A stretch of DNA of 64,000 nt, taken from positions 434,001-498,000 of the forward strand of contig JAGKQI010000088.1 of assembly GCA_018806915.1 (NCBI GenBank), read 5' to 3'. Both the position numbers and the translations under genes were made by a program. Every line of letters starts with the position of its first letter. Position 1 is the first letter of the stretch. The notes under the pieces are model-generated. The model was not told the DNA's origin. It did no database searches and worked only from the letters and a program-made list of their open reading frames with translations. Origin of the DNA: Phytophthora colocasiae (lineage: Eukaryota; Oomycota; Peronosporomycetes; Peronosporales; Peronosporaceae). Below, in pieces: positions 1-8,635 of this stretch.

Positions 1-874
1 CGTCTGCCAGATCTTGCTCCAGGCTGGATACGGCGGCGGCATCGGCGGTTGCACCCAAAGGCGGGGCGCGAGGATCCGGTGCGGATACGTCCTCCAAGGC
101 GAGGTGTTCCCGAGCCAGTTCAGCCTGGTGATCCTCTGCCTCGCGTTCCAGGTACGCGACTTCGGCTCGAGCGGCGAGCAACTCCGCTTGGGTCCGCGTC
201 AACTCCAACCTCAACCGAGCTTCCTCTGCCGTCGGGCGAGTCTGATCGGCGGGCATGGCCATAGCCGCTTGTGGACCTTGGGAGGAATCGTTCCTCTGCC
301 AGCGATCAAGGCTACGCTGAGTGAGGGTCAGGTCATGACGCACGGCGGCGAGCTCCCGTTCGCGATCCTGAAGCTCATCCCGGAGTTCAATCTCCGTCTC
401 CCCGGCTATGCGAAGTTCGGCCAGCCGGAAGTCGAGATCCTCGAGCGCAGAGTCTAGCCGCGCCTGGATCCGGGCCAGTCGCTGCTCAGACTCCCGTCGT
501 TCGGCGTCGTGCTGGGCCCGCTGATCCTGCAAGGCGGCGATCGCGTCCCCACCGATAGCATCTCCGGTTCCCGATCGCAGATGAGCGATTTCGGCGTTCA
601 GCCGCAAAATCTCCTCCGCTTGGTCGTCCCGGAAGCGCTCCATATCCTCCATGTCGGATCGCAACCGGCGAACAGTGTCGTCCAGGTGGTCCCGATCGCG
701 ACTCAAGGTTTCGCGCATCCGTTGGCTGTGGGCCAGCCTCGCTTGCAAAGTGACCAGCTCAGGGTTTACCCCGGGGGTTGAGAAGCGGGAGGCCGTGGAT
801 CGGGCGGATCGGATCGAGTGCTCGCTCGAGGGCGTTCTCGGCGTCAAAGGGGGCGAGGAAGGCGGATCGGACAT
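1..874 (-). CDS. Gypsy-like retroelement gag, N-terminal part, open at window edge
   Basis: Reading the minus strand from the ATG at 874-872, the frame stays open for 291 codons and runs off the left edge, so neither stop nor downstream domains are visible. The protein starts MSDPPSSPPLTPRTPSS, a Ser/Pro-rich head, then turns into long charged helices rich in E, R, L, A and Q (for example ARLDSALEDLDFRLAELR), which I read as extended coiled coil. Coiled-coil heads of this kind occur in gag proteins of oomycete Ty3/gypsy elements, and the repeat-rich DNA just upstream fits an LTR/leader. No CCHC knuckle or protease lies inside the visible part, so the retroelement call is an inference; a host coiled-coil protein is the alternative. 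Base composition is GC-rich compared with the AT-richer Crypton further right. Confidence 0.55.
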   Translation of the reverse strand, partial: MSDPPSSPPLTPRTPSSEHSIRSARSTASRFSTPGVNPELVTLQARLAHSQRMRETLSRDRDHLDDTVRRLRSDMEDMERFRDDQAEEILRLNAEIAHLRSGTGDAIGGDAIAALQDQRAQHDAERRESEQRLARIQARLDSALEDLDFRLAELRIAGETEIELRDELQDRERELAAVRHDLTLTQRSLDRWQRNDSSQGPQAAMAMPADQTRPTAEEARLRLELTRTQAELLAARAEVAYLEREAEDHQAELAREHLALEDVSAPDPRAPPLGATADAAAVSSLEQDLAD

Positions 875-1156
875 TGTGAGGGAGTGGTGGCACTTGAACG
901 ACTTGTGTTCCAGGTGGTGAATGTGGAAATAAACCCGAAGTGAGCTGCGGCAGCTCAACTTACGTGCTGGGGGCGGATGTGGTGAAGCGGACGAAAAATT
1001 TTCCCGGAGAGGCGATATCAGCCACGAACCCGAATAGAGTCGGAACGAGCGACAGGGGGGACCTGTGATCCCCAGATCTGGGTCGAATCAGACGAAGGTA
1101 CGATGGGTCCCGCCGGGAACAGGCAACGGAGACACCGGCGAAGAAGCAAGTGGAGC

Positions 1157-1216
1157 GGTGTTCGTGGGTGATCCGAATCCTGCCGTGGTGTTCGTGGGTG
1201 ATCCGAACCCTGCCGG
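1157..1216. repeat. Two-copy 30-bp tandem repeat
   Basis: Unit of 30 bp containing GTTCGTGGGTGATCCGAA, repeated twice head to tail with one T/C difference. Part of the GATC-dense stretch. Confidence 0.85.
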
Positions 1217-1507
1217 AGGAAGAATGGGGAAATCAAGGATGTTCTCGCGCGATCAACGATGACGGGGCCCCAAGCGAGCACGATCAGCTTACCCTGGCGC
1301 CCCGAAGCCTCTAACAGCGCGATCCAACTTCCCCGGGCGGCGACGAAGCGAGATCACGCAGGATCACGCAATGATCCTCTCCCGTATAAGTACGAGATCA
1401 GCTCCGGATCAAGGTCAACCCCAGGCGCGACGCAGACTCTTCTGGTGGCCTGATCCGGATTCTTTGAAGGATCACCAAGCGGGATCAGGCAGCGATCAAG
1501 TCCCGAT

Positions 1508-1580
1508 TAAGTGCGAGATCAAGCTTCGGTTAAGTGCGAGATCAAGCTTCGGTTAAGTGCGAGATCAAGCTTCGGTTAAG
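1508..1580. repeat. Three-copy 23-bp tandem repeat
   Basis: The core GTGCGAGATCAAGCTTCGG starts at 1511, 1534 and 1557, a period of 23 bp, and a partial fourth unit follows. Each unit carries one GATC and one AAGCTT. Confidence 0.9.
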
Positions 1581-2265
1581 TACGGAATCGGCTCAAGATC
1601 AGGGTTAGGGGAACCAAGCTAGGGATCAGCTCTGTAGCCAGTGTCATGTGGTCGTAGGATAGTAAATCAGGATGGGATTAGTAGGCATAGGAATAACCAT
1701 AAACAGAATCGAATTTGCCCTGAACCACTCAAGTGTCTTCGCTGCGCCTGGAACCGGGAACTACATTGGCCCTACAAGCGTCAGGAAGGTAAGGATACGT
1801 GACCTAGTATAGCGGTTAAGTCTGGATAATATATTGGCCAGCTTTGCCCTATCTAGTGAACTATCCTTTAAGTGCATACATCGGATCGGAAGGAATTGGT
1901 TGTTTAGCCTAAGGATCCCGTCGAATCTCGCCCCCTCAAGACCCCCGCTATCGGAAGCGGAAAACAACGGAAAGGAAGGGACTGAATCCCGAACATTGGA
2001 TTATTGGAAGACCTGGATCAAGAACCAGGCACCCGGATCAAGGCTCGAGAACTCGCCTACGACCGGGATCAAGTACTCCGAGGTGGAGTGAAGAACTTCC
2101 ACGCCGCCTCAAACCCCTGCGTCACCCAAGACTTTACAGGACACCTTCAGAAGTCACCTGGAAGAGCGTAATTCGCCTACCGACGGGTACACAAGGTGGA
2201 TACTACACACAGCTAGATCACGGATCATCGGGGGACCCCCTCCGTTAGTCGGTGTCTGGGCGCAA

Positions 2266-3903
2266 GTGGTGATCGGGACCTGCCCTAACGAGATTTTGGC
2301 AGATCCGCTCCACCACAATTTCGTGTTGATGTGGAATTTAATGAGTCGATCGGAGTCCGTCGACTCAATAATGCTGCAGCATATTGACTGGTCAGAGGAT
2401 TGCCTTATCGTGGAGGAACAGGGTCACAAAGGCGACCAAACTGGAGCTGAGAAGTTTGACAAGCATGTATATGCAAACCCTTATGAACCTTCACAGTGTC
2501 CAATACTTGCGCTTGCTGTGCTTCTTTTTTCATGTCCAGAGCGTGGGACCGGAGGCAAGCAGCAAATGTTTCTCGGTGGAGATAATAGAAATCGGTTTGG
2601 GCGAATTTTACGTCGGATAGTTCTCGCATTAAACGAGGATAAATTGGCGAGTCTCGGGTGCAATACCGAAGGTATCGGTACTCACAGTTTAAGGAAAGGA
2701 AGTAGTTCTTTTGCACTTGGGCAAGTAAATGGACCAACACCTGTCTCGGTCTACTTACGAATGGGGCAAAGTCTGGGGAAATTAAAAGATCGCTATATTC
2801 ATTTTGGAGAGGGAGCTGATCAGCTGTGTGGGTGGATGATTGCCGGTTTACCCTTTAGTTCTGAGAGGTTTGCTGTGCTCCCGCCCCTTTTTTTTAGCTC
2901 AATAACCAGTCAAATGGATATTCAGTACTGGAATACGATAGTAAGTGGCTATTCGAACTATCCCCGTGGTATTCAATCTGCTTTCCCTTTCTTTCTGGCA
3001 TCAATTATCTACCATGAACAATTTCTTCGTGACACATTACTGGGTTCCCATCCAATTTTTAAGGCGCGGATATTTACAGCGAATGGACTACTACATCAGC
3101 AGCGCGGAATATCTATATTAGCTATTGGTGTTTGCAGTAGCACCGGCATGAAAGCAACTGGTATCCCCGCGCATCTTGCCATTGCAAAACAAGTTGACCA
3201 GTTACGGGATGAAATAAAGACGCTTCGTCACGAAATGATTGGTCTGAAGACTGATATGACTGGTTCACTACCCCAAAACGTCGCGTCATTGGTGGTCAGT
3301 GAATTACAATAAAACTTTGTAGTTAATGGCGTTGTTCCGGTATCGCTTCGGGATATCGACTCTAGAATTGATGAGTTGCGAGCTAATCTCGCAGCAGAAT
3401 TTCGTCAGGTAGTGTGTGGAGTTCATTCAAACGCTGAAAACCTCACTACACCATCTCCTCAAACCCAACATACATCCTGGAAAACGTGGAATTGGGGGGA
3501 TGGTCTGCTGTACCATTCCGTACCAACGAATTGGGAGTTTCCTGCTCGAACTAGTGTGAAGGCAATGTGGAATTTGTGGGTTTTTTGGGATAAACACACC
3601 GGTATTCGGCCCTACCGACTGCTCAGCAAGCAACATGATATCAAATCAGAGCACAAGATGCGGCATTCCCGCGTACAAAAGGTGATGCAGTATTTACAAC
3701 AGCTTGCAGAGGAGAGTAGTTTGCTTAATGGTGCCGCCACAATATCGGACATGCAGCTCGATGCTGCTGATCAAGTGTTCAGCAACGTGTTTGCTGTCTT
3801 GCTGTCAAAGGTATATACAACAGCACCACCCAAGCGTGCTGTTGAGCTGACCTGCGGAACGATCTACAATCGCTTACGTTGTTATCAAAATGCCTGTAGT
3901 TAA
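2266..3903 (+). pseudogene. Crypton tyrosine-recombinase, one in-frame stop
   Basis: One reading frame spans the whole interval with a single TAA at 3310-3312; translation continues in the same frame on both sides, giving about 545 codons. The first part has the tyrosine recombinase pattern: an Arg in MSRSES, the HxLR box as THSLRKG near residue 145, and a likely nucleophile Tyr in KLKDRYIHF about 40 residues later. The second part (WNWGDGLLYHSVP, SVKAMWNLW, GIRPYRLL) resembles the GCR1_C DNA-binding domain that fungal and oomycete Cryptons carry at the C terminus. Cryptons move by recombination through a circular form and do not need terminal inverted repeats. No ATG supports the left end (2266 is GTG), so the N terminus is probably lost at the junction with the GC-rich repeat. 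Termini were not found. Confidence 0.8.
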
Positions 3904-5213
3904 CGCAAACCTTTTATTGTGCTTTACAAGAGTTTTGGCATACGAATAGCGCCTCTAAATCAACGACAAATCCTAAAAGTTTATCCCACAAAGGGACGTA
4001 ACACAACGTTAAAAAAATGTGTTTTTAGACGCTAGCAACGGAGTGCTGCATTTAAAATCTAACAAGCGTTCTTACCACCCTTGTGGTATCATACGTTATT
4101 TAGTGAGAAGATTGCACTAACGCGTGCTCCTCCACAAACCGTTTGACATACTTGATGCATTGAAGTGGCCACCGTGTCTTTCATTTAATTTGCACGTTAA
4201 GCATGACGTTTCCACAGCGCCTGAAGAGCAAACCCCATCGCGAAATTGACCGTGTAGAAACTCCTATCACTGACGCTACAACCGCTAGGTCCATATCGTA
4301 GAGGTACGTTAGAACGATAGACCGCCAACGCATGTCAATTGAAATTGTCATCTTGCTGTAAACTCTGACTAAACGAGAGTGTTAGAATATTCTAGACGTG
4401 GGTTTGACGCTTTTACTACAGCCATTCAACGAAAATCGGCCTCAAAATAACCTTGACTCTTCACTTTAGACAGTTATTCAATGTTTATTCGAAGATGGCT
4501 CGCTCTAACTCAACGTTGGAGCCATCTTCAAGATTTGCTAAAACAACGAATTAGCCTGTGGTTTAGCCACAACGCGTGCAAGGCACAATAGAAATCAATA
4601 CCCAATCAACATCAAGTATTTTCCAAATATTTGTGCAAACCAAAAAAAAAAGCTGTCTGTGGGCAGCAGTATTGTTTAACTCGCTTGTACAGTAACTTCA
4701 GCCCCGCTAATGTGAGTCACTGCAAACATGTGCATCAGTAAAAACTTTAGACTCGTTCCAGTTTAACTGTACTCCGTCATGACTGGTGACTCATGCTTGA
4801 CGACTAGTTTTGCTTGACGTGCGCCCGACATGACAACTGAGCTTCAGCACCCCGGTAACCACAGCAGGGATCCGTGAAGGCAGGTGTGGTGTTTGACTGT
4901 GAGGATCGCCGTGCCCAGCCCAGCCGCTGTGCAGCCCTGGCTGTCCCATGTTCTGCATGTAAAATCAAAGCGGAAGCTTAATTCACCATATCCTTTCATA
5001 GTCGTTTATATAAATCCATCGTTATGGTACATTTTGACCTTCTAGATCAAATATAATAGCCGCCATCTGTCCGACGGCGAGAGCGCAAAACGAGAGCTAT
5101 CCCCACGATTCACGACCCAGCTCTCCCACTGGCCGCGTCAGCGGCTCCGCTTGAGGAGCTCCATTCCCACTCCTGCTCCGTGTTCCTCACCACGCTCGCT
5201 ATCATCGCAGAAC
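3904..5213. other. Intergenic, AT-rich, no gene seen
   Basis: No convincing frame on either strand. It holds the 3' flank of the Crypton, one hairpin (4491-4529), a short A run near 4640 and the promoter side of the zinc transporter, with a TATA-like TTTATATAAA near 5006-5015. Confidence 0.6.
4491..4529. repeat. Perfect 11-bp inverted repeat (hairpin)
   Basis: GAAGATGGCTC at 4491-4501 is followed after 17 bases by its exact reverse complement at 4519-4529. It could be a decayed transposon end or an RNA hairpin; nothing else supports a function. Confidence 0.7.
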
Positions 5214-6590
5214 ATGGGTGAATCTCCTGCCTCAAAGCCGCAGCGCACGCCGTTGCCAGCACTGAGCATCGTGGTGGACTCGTCCGTTGACATGGAAGAG
5301 GTGCAGGGACCAGCTACTCACGACCACATCGTGGCGCTGGAGAAGGAGGAGCTCGAAGAAGAGAAGCACGAAGAGCGGAGCAACGCTCAGTCGGCCATGA
5401 AGAAGCTGCAGCTGGCGTGTCTCTGCTCCTTCATCTTCATGTGCGTGCAGTTCGCGGGAGGGTACTACGCTGACAGTCTGGCTATCATGACGGACGCGGC
5501 CCATTTGCTGTCTGACGTGGCGGGATTCCTCGTGTCGCTCTTTGCAATGTATTTGGGACAGTTGCCAGCCTCCGCCACAATGCCTTTCGGCTACCATAGA
5601 GCGGAGGTCATTGGTGCACTACTTAGCGTGCTGTTGATCTGGGTGCTTGCTATTGGGCTCATGTTCACTGCAGTGAGGAGGATAATCGACCAAGGAAAAC
5701 CGGATGCAGAGCAGACAGTGGACGGCAAGGCGATGTTCCTAGTTGCAGTGTTTGGGTTGGGAATCAACCTGGTGCTGATGAAGATTTTGGGTCATGGACA
5801 CAGCCACGGTGGACATGGACACAGCCATGGTGGACATGGACACAGCCATAGTCACGGTCACAGTCATGGGCATGTTGAGGAGAAGAGTGGCGTTGAACAA
5901 AGCCCGAGTATGCAAGATCTGGCACGTACGCCAATGTCAGCGATGGCATTGATTGATGGTGTGGAAGAGCCTGTAGCGTGTGCTTCGGAGGGGATGGCAC
6001 CGAAGTCGTCGGTGTTTGAGAACATCAACGTCCGTGCTGCGTATATCCATGCACTCGGTGACTTTGTACAGAGTGTCGGTGTGTGTCTCGCCGGCGGATT
6101 GATTTGGTACAACCCGTCGTGGCAAATGGCTGACCCGATCACCACTATCCTTTTCTCGTTCCTTGTGCTTGGTACGACCATCGGAGTGCTCACGCGTAGT
6201 GTGCATATTCTCATGGAGGGTGCACCACCGGCTCTAGATCTTCGCGTGGTTGAGAAACGAATTCGATCTCTTGCGTGTGTTTACGACGTCCACGACCTGC
6301 ACATTTGGATGATCACAGAGGGCCATTACGCCGCTAGCGTCCACATTTTGCCTAATGGTGAACCACGAGCTGCACTTCGGGCAACGCAACGAGTGCTGGC
6401 ATCGCTAGGTGTACGCCGACAGACCGTTCAGGTGGAGGACCCGACTGACCGCGACTGGAACGAGGATCTCTACTGCAATTGGGCGTCGTACTCGAACTTC
6501 GCGGTGGAGGCCGAGAGCAAGATGTCGGTGCCGCGTGCTGGAACCAAGAAGGCTGCATTCGAACCTCTTCCTGGTGCAACATCAGACTAG
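5214..6590 (+). CDS. Zinc transporter, cation diffusion facilitator family
   Basis: A 458-residue protein of the CDF (SLC30/ZnT) family, which exports Zn2+ from the cytosol or into vesicles by proton exchange. The start is the ATG in AGAACATGG; an upstream in-frame TTG is not needed. After an acidic cytosolic head come six membrane segments. The metal-site HxxxD pairs are visible as DAAHLLSDVAG in segment 2 and YIHALGDFVQS in segment 5. Between segments 4 and 5 lies a His-rich loop of repeated GHSH units, the usual zinc-sensing loop. The C-terminal domain contains VHDLHIW, typical of the cytosolic dimer domain. No introns, full length, no lesion. Zinc rather than another metal is inferred from the HxxxD motifs and His loop. 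Confidence 0.93.
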   Translation: MGESPASKPQRTPLPALSIVVDSSVDMEEVQGPATHDHIVALEKEELEEEKHEERSNAQSAMKKLQLACLCSFIFMCVQFAGGYYADSLAIMTDAAHLLSDVAGFLVSLFAMYLGQLPASATMPFGYHRAEVIGALLSVLLIWVLAIGLMFTAVRRIIDQGKPDAEQTVDGKAMFLVAVFGLGINLVLMKILGHGHSHGGHGHSHGGHGHSHSHGHSHGHVEEKSGVEQSPSMQDLARTPMSAMALIDGVEEPVACASEGMAPKSSVFENINVRAAYIHALGDFVQSVGVCLAGGLIWYNPSWQMADPITTILFSFLVLGTTIGVLTRSVHILMEGAPPALDLRVVEKRIRSLACVYDVHDLHIWMITEGHYAASVHILPNGEPRAALRATQRVLASLGVRRQTVQVEDPTDRDWNEDLYCNWASYSNFAVEAESKMSVPRAGTKKAAFEPLPGATSD

Positions 6591-6703
6591 AGATGAACTT
6601 AGCAGCAATGTTATTTAATGCAAGATACATGTACCTTGTCGTGCCGCAAGTAGTTGAGTTTCTAAGGAGCTGGATATCTACAGGAGCCAAGATGCCCACG
6701 CAC

Positions 6704-8494
6704 CTAGAGCTTCACTGGCGTGGCAGTCTCAGGCTCTGCTATAGTCTTCTTGGGCTCGGTTTCGGAACTTGCAGCCTTCACAGGAGTTTCCCCCTTTGGT
6801 TCTACGACTGGAGCCGCACCTGTACTGGGAGCAGCAACCTTGGCATCTTGGACTTCCTCTGGCTTTGACTCTGCTGCAACCTCTACCTTGGCCTCCGGTG
6901 CAGCGTCGACTTTCGGCTCAGTCTTGGGCTCCACGCGCTTTGACTCCATCTTTGACTTCAAGAACTCCATCAGGCGGAAACCAGGGGTGGCGTGATGGTC
7001 CTTGGAGATCTCACGTACGATATCCTTGATAGACAGAATACCAGCAAGTTCCTTCTCACGGTCTTGACGCATGACACCGATCACGGGAAAGTGGCGGCAG
7101 TTCGAGGTGGCAGCCAGGTCCCAACACTTCTCCAGCGGGTCCTCAATCTGAAGCACCGAGGCCACAGGAGACATCATCTCCGTTACAAGGAGCTTCGTCG
7201 GATCTTTCACCTCGAATAAAACCTTACGAATGTAGTCGCGTTCCGTGAAGATACCGAGCACGCGCTGCTCCTTATCCACGACCAAGACAGCGCCAAAGTC
7301 ACGCTTTGCCATCTCTTCAACCGCTTCCGCTACCGTAACATTGTCTTCCGGTCGTGTATTTAGAATAAGCTTGATGTTCTTGTGCTTCTTCTTGAGCAGC
7401 GTCGCAGCAGTCACAACCGGGGTTGGCGGCGTAGCAGCCGCAGCATCAGCCGCTGCCACTGCCTCGGGCGTCTCAGAATCAGTATTCTCGGTCTTTGGGG
7501 TCGCAGCTGTCGTGTCTTCAGCAGGCTTCACCTCCTTGGGCTTGTCTGCCTTCTTTTCAGCAGTTGTCTCCGCCACAGGTTCCTCCTGCACTGCCGCCGC
7601 CTGGCTTTTCGATGCCTCACACTCCGCGTAGGCACGCACAATGTCCGTGATCGACAGCACGCAACGCATGTCTTCTTCCTGTACAGATCCACGTTTCACA
7701 GCGCTTGTCATATCTCCATTCACCACAGCCAAGTGGCGAATATTTTCCTTCGTCATCGTAGCCAGTGCACTAAGCAGTGTTCAGTTAGCTACAAGTAAAC
7801 GTCATGCACAAAACAACCTTTAACGTCCACGTACTCGATAACGGTGGTGCTGGGGTGGATGCACATAATGTGCGACGACATGACGTCGTGCACGAGTTTC
7901 TCTTCCGTCATGACAGTGCGGGGAGAGATCTTCTTCAAGATATCTCTCTCCGTTACAATGCCCACAATACCTTCCTTGGCCTCCGTCACAATGAGCGAGC
8001 CGATATTGCGCTCCACCATCGTCAACACGGCATCGTGCACCGTCTCCTACAATAATTTCATCCAATAACTTCCATCAGTATTCTCTCCTAGACTAGTACT
8101 CCCAATAAAGATTTCTGTTCCTCACCGTTCCGGCAATGCTCTCCCACTCCTCGAAGTCGAACAGCGCCTTATTAGTGGCCAGCTCCAGCTCACGCGCATT
8201 CAACACATCGGCGATAGTCAACACCTTGGCGTCTTCAGCTCCAATGGTGCCCAGGTCGATCTTCACATTGTCGGCGGGATCAGACTCAGCCATAGCATCT
8301 GATACCGCAGCAATAGGCTCTGATTCCTTCGGTTTATTCGTCACCGGCGTCGGTGTAGACGAATTCCAACGCGCGCAGGAGGCTGCCAACAGCTGGCGAC
8401 GCACGAGAACATTGCGAGAGGGGACCGACACGGCCAGCGCACTGGAGGACGCGCGCATCAACGCACCGCGCACTCGAAGCACACGTTGGAGCAT
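6704..8494 (-). CDS. Mitochondrial four-CBS-domain protein, three exons
   Basis: CDS is complement(join(6704..7769,7835..8046,8126..8494)), 548 residues. Intron 1 has donor GTGAGG and acceptor TTGTAG, phase 0; intron 2 has donor GTACGT and acceptor CTTAG, phase 2. Both joins keep the frame and rebuild CBS motifs across the junctions (VID|ALATMTKENIRHL). The first 50 residues are Arg/Ser/Ala-rich with few acids, a mitochondrial targeting signal. Two CBS pairs follow: the first around GSLIVT..GIVTERDIL and ENIRHLAVV, the second around FGAVLVVDKEQRVLGIFTERDY and CRHFPVIGV. They are separated by an Ala/Thr/Glu-rich linker, and a Lys/Glu/Ala/Pro-rich tail follows. CBS pairs bind adenosyl nucleotides; there is no attached enzyme domain, so the partner is unknown. 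Convergent with the zinc transporter, about 110 bp apart. Confidence 0.88.
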
Positions 8495-8635
8495 TAAAAA
8501 TGATGGTCTTGATACTTGTCTGGGCTATTTGCGAGTGATCCTGAGGTTGAAACATTGGGTGATGGTGACAATCACTCTTGATGTGGTGGACCACACCAAA
8601 TGAGTTTTAGTTTACATAACTGAAATGCAGATATG

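Larger units (their letters stand above)
875..2250. repeat. GATC-dense, repeat-rich stretch (probable retroelement LTR/leader)
   Basis: No credible protein is coded here on either strand. The stretch holds two short tandem arrays and, counted by eye, about 29 GATC sites between 1060 and 2275, roughly six times chance for this length. It lies immediately upstream of the minus-strand gag-like frame and ends where the Crypton recombinase frame begins, so a 5' LTR plus leader that inserted into or next to the Crypton is the simplest reading. I could not fix LTR ends, primer-binding site or target duplication because the second LTR is outside the window. Confidence 0.4.

Noticed and set aside
14..920. 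Plus-strand frames over the gag-like region
   Set aside because: They are shadows of the longer minus-strand frame, which has coiled-coil composition and a good start next to the repeat.
875..960. Primer-binding site TGGAACACAAG for the gypsy-like element
   Set aside because: Could fit a tRNA 3' end, but the LTR end is not visible and I could not match a tRNA with confidence.
3300..3320. Stop-codon read-through in the Crypton
   Set aside because: The context CAATAAAAC lacks known read-through signals such as CARYYA after the stop, and similar single stops occur in other elements here.
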